DNA of 64,000 nucleotides. Origin: Yinghuangia elevatio. GTDB lineage: Bacteria; Actinomycetota; Actinomycetes; Streptomycetales; Streptomycetaceae. The number at the start of each line of letters is the position of its first letter. The first letter of the stretch is position 1. Positions 58,043 to 64,000 of this stretch are shown piece after piece. The stretch is from assembly GCF_040649515.1 (NCBI RefSeq), contig NZ_JBEZFP010000025.1, positions 1-64,000 on the forward strand. Direction: 5' to 3'. Made by a program: the position numbers and the translations under genes. Under the pieces are notes generated by a model that saw only the letters and a program-made list of their open reading frames with translations, ran no database searches and was not told the origin of the DNA.

Positions 58043-60388
58043 ATGTCCTCTGCCGCCGAAGCCCCGAACCCCCGCCGCCGCGACCCGTACGCGGGCTTCC
58101 CGGGCCGCGCCGGGCGTACCTTCGCCGACTCCGAACCCGCCTGGGAGCCGCGTGGCAAGGCCCGGCCTGGCGCGCCCAACATCGTGGTCGTGCTGATCGA
58201 CGACATGGGCTACAGCGACATCGGCCCCTTCGGGTCGGAGATCCCGACGCCGACGCTCGACTCGCTCGCGGAGCGCGGCGTACGCCTGACCAACTACCAC
58301 ACGATGCCCCTCTGCTCGCCCGCCCGCGCGGCCCTGCTGACCGGGCTCAACCCGCATCGCGTGGGCTACTCCTTCGTGGCGAACGCCGACCCCGGCTTCC
58401 CCGGGTACGCGATGGAGATCGCCGACGACATCCCGACGCTGCCGCAGATCCTGCACGGCGCCGGGTACGCGACCTTCGCGGTCGGCAAATGGCACCTCGT
58501 CCGCGACTCGGCGTCGAACGCGGCCGACGATCGGCGCAACTGGCCGCTGCAAAAGGGCTTCGACCGCTACTACGGGGTGCTGGAAGGCCTGACGAGCCTC
58601 TTCCACCCACATCAACTGGTGCGCGACAACAGCCCGTTGGACATCGACGAGCTTCCCGAGGGCTACTACTACACCGACGACATCACCGACGAGGCCATCG
58701 GGATGATCAAGTCGCTGCGCGCCCACGATGCCGACAAACCGTTCTTCCTGTACGTCGCGCACAACGCCGTACACGGCCCGCTCCAGGCCAAGCCGTCCGA
58801 CATAGACCGGCAGCGCGGCCGCTACGACGAGGGCTGGGACGCCCTGCGCGACACGCGCTTCGCGCGGCAGATCGCCGACGGCCTGTTCCCACCCGGCACC
58901 AGGCTTCCCCGGCGCAACTTCGAGAAGGGCCACGAAGTCGGCCCGTGGGACGAAGTCCCCGCCGAGGAACGCGAGTTGTACGCGCGCTACATGGAGGTGT
59001 ACGCGGCGATGGTCGACAACATCGACCAGAACCTCGGCCGTCTCACCCAGACCCTCGAAGAGCTCGGCGAACTGGACAACACGATCATCGTGTTCACGTC
59101 CGACAACGGCGGCACCGGCGAAGGCGGCGCGGAGGGCACGCGCGCCTACTTCAAGCGGTTCGTGCACCACCCGGGCCTGCCCGAGGAGTGGAACGGCGAC
59201 GTCGACCGCGAACTCGACCTGGTGGGCGGTCCGCGCAGCCTGATCCACTACCCGCGCGGATGGGGCATGGCGTCGAACACGCCGTTCCGGCTCTACAAGG
59301 GTCAGACGTACGCGGGCGGCGTACGCGTGCCGTTCGTGCTCTCCTGGCCCGCCGGCCTGCCGCGCGCCGAACAGGACGACAGCGGCGTGCGCCCGCAGTA
59401 CCAGTACGTCACCGACATCCTCCCGACCTTGCTCGAACTCGCGGGCGTGGAACGGCCGGAGGAGCACGCGGGGGTGCCGACGCAGGAGCTGGACGGTGCC
59501 TCCTTCACCCCGGTCCTCGCCTCGGCCTCCGAGGAGTCCACCCACCTGGAGCAGTACAGCGAGATGACCGGAAACCGGAGCTACTACCGGTCCCCCTACA
59601 AGCTGGTGACGCAGCATCAGTTCGGTGCGCCGTACGACGACGGCGAGTGGGCGCTCTACGACATCGTCGCCGACCCCACCGAGATCGACGACCTGGCCGC
59701 CGAACACCCGGGCGTCGTGAAGGAGTTGTCCGAGGCGTGGGAGGCCGCGGCCTGGCGCAACGGCGTGTTCCCGCTGGCCGATGCCAGCGGTGCCCTGGTG
59801 TTCCGGAATCCGGACGAGGAGGAGTTGCGCAGGCCGGTCCGCATCCTGGCCGGAACCCCCGAACTGGAGCGCTACCGCTCGGCGAAGCTCGTCTCCTTCC
59901 GCGACTTCGAGGCCGCGATCGAGATCGCGCACCACGGAGAGGACGACGCCGGCGTGCTGGTGTCGCACGGTGACCAGGGCGGCGGCTACAGCGTGTACGT
60001 CGAGGACGGGCACCTGCGGTTCGCGTACAACGAGTACGGCGTGCTGCACGAGGTGGACGCCGGGCCGCTCGCGCCCGGGCCGCACACGGTCCTGCTGCGC
60101 GCCCACACCCGCCCGCGCTTCCGCTGGGACTTCACGGTGTCGGTCGACGGCGAGGACACCGCGTGGCTGGAGGGGGTGCACCTGCTGATCGGCATGGCGC
60201 CGCTGCAGGGCATCAGCGTAGGGGTGGACCGCAAGTCGCCGGTCTCGTGGCCGGTCCACGAACGGCACGGTGCGTTCCGGTATACCGGCGGGCTGCGGGC
60301 CGTCACCTACACGCCTGGGGCACCCGCCGCGTACGACCCGGAGACCGTGATCCGCACGCTGCGCGAGGCGGCGGCGACGTACGAGTGA
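58043..60388 (+). CDS. arylsulfatase (type I, formylglycine-dependent)
   Basis: A 781-residue sulfatase. NIVVVLIDDMGYSDIG binds calcium through the Asp pair. The maturation motif LCSPARAALLTG places the catalytic residue at Cys91, to be oxidised to formylglycine. VGKWHL, FTSDNGGTGEGG and YKGQTYAGGVRVPF complete the site. The C-terminal ~200 residues form an extra beta-rich domain seen in long arylsulfatases. There is no signal peptide, so it acts in the cytoplasm on an imported ester. The ATG has AAGGAG. No formylglycine-generating enzyme is in the window. Confidence 0.95.
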   Translation: MSSAAEAPNPRRRDPYAGFPGRAGRTFADSEPAWEPRGKARPGAPNIVVVLIDDMGYSDIGPFGSEIPTPTLDSLAERGVRLTNYHTMPLCSPARAALLTGLNPHRVGYSFVANADPGFPGYAMEIADDIPTLPQILHGAGYATFAVGKWHLVRDSASNAADDRRNWPLQKGFDRYYGVLEGLTSLFHPHQLVRDNSPLDIDELPEGYYYTDDITDEAIGMIKSLRAHDADKPFFLYVAHNAVHGPLQAKPSDIDRQRGRYDEGWDALRDTRFARQIADGLFPPGTRLPRRNFEKGHEVGPWDEVPAEERELYARYMEVYAAMVDNIDQNLGRLTQTLEELGELDNTIIVFTSDNGGTGEGGAEGTRAYFKRFVHHPGLPEEWNGDVDRELDLVGGPRSLIHYPRGWGMASNTPFRLYKGQTYAGGVRVPFVLSWPAGLPRAEQDDSGVRPQYQYVTDILPTLLELAGVERPEEHAGVPTQELDGASFTPVLASASEESTHLEQYSEMTGNRSYYRSPYKLVTQHQFGAPYDDGEWALYDIVADPTEIDDLAAEHPGVVKELSEAWEAAAWRNGVFPLADASGALVFRNPDEEELRRPVRILAGTPELERYRSAKLVSFRDFEAAIEIAHHGEDDAGVLVSHGDQGGGYSVYVEDGHLRFAYNEYGVLHEVDAGPLAPGPHTVLLRAHTRPRFRWDFTVSVDGEDTAWLEGVHLLIGMAPLQGISVGVDRKSPVSWPVHERHGAFRYTGGLRAVTYTPGAPAAYDPETVIRTLREAAATYE

Positions 60389-60406
60389 GCCGCCGGGCCC
60401 GACGGT

Positions 60407-61858
60407 CTACTCCCATGCGCCCACGACGTCTTCCGGGCCCCACGTGAGGGCGAGGGCGGACATGTCCGCGCCCGGGGTCGTACCGGAGAGGGTCGCCGCC
60501 ACCAACGCGGTGGCGCCGGCCCGGAATCCGGGGACCTCGGGCGCGGCCGCGGCGAGCGCGGCCAGGTCGTGGGCGTCGAACGGGGTGCCCAGCCACTTGA
60601 CGGAACCGACGAAGGGGATGCGGGTCGCCACCGGCGCGCGGTCGGCGGCGACCAGGTCGACCTCCGGGTCGAACCGGCGGTTCCACCAGCCCCCGACGTG
60701 CTGCACGTCGTCCCACGGCAACCGACCTGCGAGAGCGGCGAGTTCGAGGGATTCGCGGACCAGCGGCTCGACCGCGCGGCCGCGCCACGAGGCCCAGCGC
60801 CGCTCGATGACGGCGTATGCGGCGCCTGGTCGTCCCCTGCGTGCCTGCTCGTGCGCGGACCGCAGTATCGCGAGATAGAGGCGCAGGCTGTTGTCGGCGA
60901 TGCGGTAGAGCGCCGGCTTGCCCGGCTGGGCGGACAGCGGCTCGTCCTGGGCGAGCACACGCTTCTCGTCGACGAGTCGCCGCAGGATCGGCGACAGGGC
61001 CCCCGACGGTAGGGCACCCTCGCGACTGCCCGCCGTCGCCGCGATGTTCGCGTGTGTGCGGTCGCCGCCGCCGACCGCTTCGAGCACACGGCGCATGCGG
61101 TCGGGCACCGGGAACTCCGCCATGAGGGAGGTCTCGGGGACCCCGAACACGGGCGACGCCGGGTCCTCGCACGCGACGCGCAGGAAGTCCAGGGCGGGAG
61201 TGGCGTGTTGCCACGCCCGGAGGATGCCTGGCAGACCGCCCGACACCAGGTGCGCGTCGATCGCGTCCGGCGCCGCGAGGCCGAGCGCCTCACCCGTCTC
61301 GGCGGGGTTGAGAGGCCCGAGGTCGAGGTTGTCGGCGCGGCCGTAGAAGGGCCGGTCGTACGCGGTGAGGCGTTCCATCATGTGCAGATCGCTGCCGAGC
61401 AGCAGGAGCAGGACCGGCCGCTTGGCGAGCAGCCGGTCCCAGGCCGTCTGCAGGGCCCCGTCGAAGACGTCGTCCTGCTCGGCGAGCCAGGGCATCTCGT
61501 CGAGCACGACGACCGCCGGGCGGTCCGGCAGCACGGAGGCGAGCGTACGGAAGGCGTCCGGCCAACTGCCCGCGCTGCTGTCCGGGACGACCTCGGCGTC
61601 GACCGGGAGGGAGGAGTCCGCGAGGGTGCGCAGGAAATCGCCGACCGCCTCGACCGGCGAGGCGCCCTTTGTGGCGGTGTAGAAGACGTACGGCACCGCC
61701 GCCCGGTCGCAGAACTCCTGGACCAGCCGGGACTTGCCGACCTGCCGGCGCCCGCGGATCGCGAGGGCGGCGCCCGCACCCGAGTCGGTGACGCGGGCGA
61801 GGCGTTTGCCCAGCAGCGCGAGCTCGCTGCGGCGCCCGACGAAGGACGGCACGGCCAC
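60407..61858 (-). CDS. AAA-type ATPase, DUF234/archaeal-ATPase-like
   Basis: About 483 residues. FVGRRSELALLGKRLARV precedes Walker A GRRQVGKSRLV; VVVLDEMPWLAEQDD is Walker B. Sensor-like LLLLLGSDLHMME follows. A winged helix comes near the middle (about 285-340), and a C-terminal domain has a nuclease-like ERRWASWRGRAVEPLVRE and FDPEVDLVAADR. Such ATPases occur in archaea and actinobacteria with unknown roles, some linked to mobile or defence elements. I chose a GTG just after GGGGG; the frame extends to a TTG at 61933, but that stretch is the palindrome. Confidence 0.75.
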   Translation of the reverse strand: MAVPSFVGRRSELALLGKRLARVTDSGAGAALAIRGRRQVGKSRLVQEFCDRAAVPYVFYTATKGASPVEAVGDFLRTLADSSLPVDAEVVPDSSAGSWPDAFRTLASVLPDRPAVVVLDEMPWLAEQDDVFDGALQTAWDRLLAKRPVLLLLLGSDLHMMERLTAYDRPFYGRADNLDLGPLNPAETGEALGLAAPDAIDAHLVSGGLPGILRAWQHATPALDFLRVACEDPASPVFGVPETSLMAEFPVPDRMRRVLEAVGGGDRTHANIAATAGSREGALPSGALSPILRRLVDEKRVLAQDEPLSAQPGKPALYRIADNSLRLYLAILRSAHEQARRGRPGAAYAVIERRWASWRGRAVEPLVRESLELAALAGRLPWDDVQHVGGWWNRRFDPEVDLVAADRAPVATRIPFVGSVKWLGTPFDAHDLAALAAAAPEVPGFRAGATALVAATLSGTTPGADMSALALTWGPEDVVGAWE

Positions 61859-61879
61859 CGCGACCCCCTGAGGTAGATC

Positions 61880-61910
61880 GAGTTTACGTAAAACAGTTTT
61901 ACGTAAACTC
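61880..61910. promoter_or_regulatory. 31-bp AT-rich palindrome upstream of the AAA ATPase
   Basis: Perfect 14-bp arms (61880-61893 and 61897-61910) flank a 3-bp centre. Each arm contains the smaller palindrome TTTACGTAAA, with centres 15 bp apart. It lies 22-52 bp before the ATPase GTG, where the promoter is expected, and is strikingly AT-rich. Likely an operator for a dimer pair, perhaps the ATPase's own winged helix. Confidence 0.8.
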
Positions 61911-61933
61911 AGGCTACCTAGACAGGCGCGCAA

Positions 61934-61960
61934 AGGCCAGAGCGGAGACTCTTCTGGCCT
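61934..61960 (-). terminator. terminator after the phenylalanine hydroxylase gene
   Basis: A perfect 8-bp stem AGGCCAGA/TCTGGCCT (61934-61941 with 61953-61960), loop 11 nt, 30 bp past the stop at 61990. Confidence 0.65.
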
Positions 61961-61989
61961 GAAGCACCCAGGGCTGCGTCATACGCGGG

Positions 61990-62877
61990 TCAGGACACCG
62001 CCACGGACAGACGCGCGATCGACTCGTCGTCGCAGGTCGCCCAGAAGGCACCGACGACGTCCTCGAGGTGGTCCATGGACTCGGCCCGGAACAACACGTC
62101 CTGGTAGTGCGTGATGTCGTACGCCGTGGTGCCCATGGCGGCCAGGTCGAGCGCGCGGATGTCCATGCCGCGGAACTCGCGGATCTCGCCGTAGGAGGAC
62201 AGGATGCCCGCGCCGTACGCCTTCAGCTCGCCGTTCTCCGCCATCACGCCGAACTCGAGGGTGAACCAGAAGACCTTGGAGACGAACTCCAGGGCCTCGC
62301 GGCTCTCGACGCGCCGCGCCGCCTCGCCGGCCAGCCGGTACAGCGCGGCGAACCGGTCGCTCGCGAGGGCGTTGGCGTGGCCGATGACCTCGTGGACGAC
62401 GTCCGGCTCCGGGGTGTACAGCGGCACACTGTGGTGCCGGATGTACTGCGTCGAGTGGAAGTACGAGTCGGCGAGCGTGCCGTAGAACTCGCGGAGCTCG
62501 ACGAGGCCCGCGGCGGGCAGGTAGCGGAACCCGGTCAACGGCTCCAGCAGCTCGCTGACCTCCTGGAGCTGCGGGATACGGTCCTTGGGGAGATCGAGGC
62601 GCCGGCAGCCGTGCAGGTACTCGGCGACCGCCAGTTCCTGGTGGGCGACGGCCAGCTCGGCGGACACGATCCGCCAGACGTCGTGCTCCTCCGGCGTGTA
62701 GTCGACCTCGGGGATCGGCTCGCCGGGAGTGTGGCGCAGGGCAAGTTCCGCGATGCGGTTGCGCCGTTCGCGGTACACCTGGTCGGCGAAGCCGGGGTGG
62801 CTGCGGGACAGCTCGACCTCGATGCTGCCGTCGGCCTTCCGGGTGACCGGGGCCAGGTACTGCGCTTCCTCGAACAT
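61990..62877 (-). CDS. phhA: phenylalanine 4-monooxygenase
   Basis: A 295-residue pterin- and iron-dependent hydroxylase converting phenylalanine to tyrosine, usually the first step of its breakdown. The iron ligands His162, His167 and Glu208 are visible in PDVVHEVIGHANAL and FWFTLEFGVM. FRYLPAAGLVELREFYGTLAD, in parts, and FHSTQYIRHHSVPLYTPEPD, in parts, match bacterial PhhA. The ATG has GAGGAGG 6 bases upstream. No other catabolic gene and no pterin recycling gene (phhB) is adjacent. Confidence 0.94.
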   Translation of the reverse strand: MFEEAQYLAPVTRKADGSIEVELSRSHPGFADQVYRERRNRIAELALRHTPGEPIPEVDYTPEEHDVWRIVSAELAVAHQELAVAEYLHGCRRLDLPKDRIPQLQEVSELLEPLTGFRYLPAAGLVELREFYGTLADSYFHSTQYIRHHSVPLYTPEPDVVHEVIGHANALASDRFAALYRLAGEAARRVESREALEFVSKVFWFTLEFGVMAENGELKAYGAGILSSYGEIREFRGMDIRALDLAAMGTTAYDITHYQDVLFRAESMDHLEDVVGAFWATCDDESIARLSVAVS

Positions 62878-63200
62878 CGCCGCCTCCTCGTGGGGCCGGA
62901 CGTGACCGGTGGATCGGCCGGTGGGCCGCCGGGTCTCGGTTGATCGTGTCGCTCGGTGAGGAGAAACCGCACGACGGCCGCGCGCGGGCGCGGCGACGGT
63001 GGTCGCTTGACCCACTATGTCCAGTATGGTCCGACCAGCCGCGGGTGACGGCTCGTGCGGCCCGGCCCGGACCGGAGCGGTACGTCTGCGAGGGATCGCC
63101 TCGACTCGCCCATCGCATACCCCGTCCGGGCCCCGAAGCAAGATCCACCGCAAGAAAGATGGCCCGGACCGCCGCAACGGGTGCCCGGCGACCGGCCCCG
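62878..63200. other. 323-bp gap upstream of the phenylalanine hydroxylase gene
   Basis: Should hold the phenylalanine hydroxylase promoter. An AT-richer island at 63006-63031, with a TTGACC on the plus strand and a CCA...TGG dyad, may be an operator. No gene supported. Confidence 0.45.
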
Positions 63201-63914
63201 CTACTGCGCCTTCGCCCCGGTCTTCGCGAGCTGGGCCTTGGCGAGCTTGTCCACCTGGGCGCGCAGCAGTACCTCGGGCACCGCGTCGGCGCCGGCCCCG
63301 GGGTCGTTCAGCGTCGACGTGAGGACCAGCGCGGAGCCCTTGCGGACGACGGTGTACGGGATGCTCAGCGCGCCCGCGTCCGTCGTCATCGTGAGACGGA
63401 AGAACAGCGTCCCGTCGCCGAGCCACGGGGACTCGCCGACGGCGGTCGCGGCCGGGGCGATGCTGTCGCCGCCGGCCTGCCGGACGCCGAAGCCGGCACA
63501 GGTCGGCAGAGCCGCGCGCGCGGCGTCGAGGAGCTGCGCGGCCTGGCCTTCCTTGTACTGGTTGACGCCTATGTGTGCGGCGCCGCCCAGGCCGTCGGGG
63601 CCCAGGAGGCCGGCGTCGGCCTGCCCGGTCGGGGCGATGTCGGCGGACCGGCCGGAGACCAGGTCCATCACGGGCTGGCATGCCGAACGGTCCGCCTCGG
63701 CGATCTCGTCGTCCCCGACCGGCGCCCCGCCGCCGGTGAGTTCCCAGCCCGGCGGCAGCTCCTGCTGGGCGAGCAGTACGGCCCGGAGTTCGTCGCCGCT
63801 CAGCGCGTCGGGCGCCTTCCGGCCGCCGTCGCCACCGCCTCCGCACGCCGTCGCGGCCGACAGGAACAGGGGTACGGCGACGACACCGGCAATGCGGCGG
63901 TAAGGCACACGCAT
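63201..63914 (-). CDS. putative lipoprotein C
   Basis: A 237-residue exported lipoprotein. The lipobox is AATAC (Cys24), followed by a Gly run. The domain opens ALSGDELRAVLLAQQELPPGWEL, in parts, contains two further Cys (one near SACQPV and one near PTCAGFG) and ends VDKLAKAQLAKTG. The layout and LLAQxELPxGW opening resemble lipoproteins A and B, but identity is low. The ATG has GAGGAAG. Function unknown. Confidence 0.75.
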   Translation of the reverse strand: MRVPYRRIAGVVAVPLFLSAATACGGGGDGGRKAPDALSGDELRAVLLAQQELPPGWELTGGGAPVGDDEIAEADRSACQPVMDLVSGRSADIAPTGQADAGLLGPDGLGGAAHIGVNQYKEGQAAQLLDAARAALPTCAGFGVRQAGGDSIAPAATAVGESPWLGDGTLFFRLTMTTDAGALSIPYTVVRKGSALVLTSTLNDPGAGADAVPEVLLRAQVDKLAKAQLAKTGAKAQ

Positions 63915-64000
63915 GGACTTCCTCGGGCTGAACGGTGGGGACGCCGTGAACGGCCACCCTATGCGGCACCGGAGTCCCCCGCTGGACCCGGCGGCCGGGG
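63915..64000. other. right edge of the window
   Basis: 86 bp upstream of lipoprotein C, expected to hold its promoter. Nothing else is recognised. Confidence 0.4.

Noticed and set aside
52571..60388. Biosynthetic gene cluster for a natural product
   Set aside because: There is no assembly-line, tailoring or resistance gene. The locus is a transport and hydrolysis unit.
61859..61933. TTG start at 61933 for the AAA ATPase
   Set aside because: Those 25 codons are made of the palindrome and contain TTA codons. A GTG behind GGGGG gives the usual start just before FVGRR.
1..64000. tRNA, rRNA, CRISPR, transposon or prophage
   Set aside because: I found no tRNA-like cloverleaf, regularly spaced repeat array, transposase, integrase or phage gene. 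The tandem repeats present are short and local.

Overview
The window is chromosomal DNA of a high-GC actinomycete, most likely a Streptomycetaceae-type organism. Base composition is strongly GC-rich and many genes start with GTG or TTG. Genes are coupled by ATGA/GTGA overlaps. The gene order is one I associate with Streptomyces: rpsB-tsf-pyrH-frr-cdsA-rlmN; glyS with znuABC-zur; uppS-recO-leuA; era, a cytidine-deaminase relative, a CNNM/CBS protein, ybeY, phoH; and hrcA-dnaJ with rsmE. I see no rRNA, tRNA, CRISPR array, transposon or phage gene. The first ~110 bases are homopolymer-rich and may be a contig end.

Layout. 1-7.2 kb: a flavin-family protein, an FAD amine oxidase, a tyrosine phosphatase, and an ABC pair whose ATPase has lost key motifs. 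6.1-12.1 kb: the translation/lipid operon on the minus strand. 12.6-22.8 kb: a small conserved unknown, an M23 peptidase with no stop codon, a TetR regulator, pyruvate phosphate dikinase, dusB, a NADAR protein, an ECF sigma factor with a membrane partner, and a second flavin-family protein. 23.1-31.2 kb: glyS and a zinc-uptake operon with its own Zur repressor, two Zur-type boxes and a probable leaderless start, then a DUF1980/permease pair and uppS. 31.2-51 kb: the conserved housekeeping block, with a leuA leader-peptide attenuator (three rare CTT leucine codons followed by a terminator), a phoH gene interrupted by an intein, and a CIRCE operator before hrcA. 50.4-52.1 kb: an MBL hydrolase and a DUF3097 protein.

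52.1-60.4 kb is the most distinctive accessory locus. It is one long operon: an RRHIDFCR-type leader peptide, a repeat-filled leader, an oligopeptide-type ABC importer (binding protein, two permeases, fused double ATPase) and a 781-residue sulfatase. I infer that it takes up and desulfates a sulfate ester under control of cysteine or sulfur supply. The window ends with an AAA ATPase behind a striking AT-rich 31-bp palindrome, a phenylalanine hydroxylase and a lipoprotein.

Shared themes. Transcription units end in strong GC-rich hairpins, several of them perfect. Short tandem repeats (8, 12 and 14 bp) sit at or just past the stop codons of three unrelated genes. Small N-terminally anchored lipoproteins of one general design occur three times. 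Gene functions are read from motifs and family knowledge; no database search was run.
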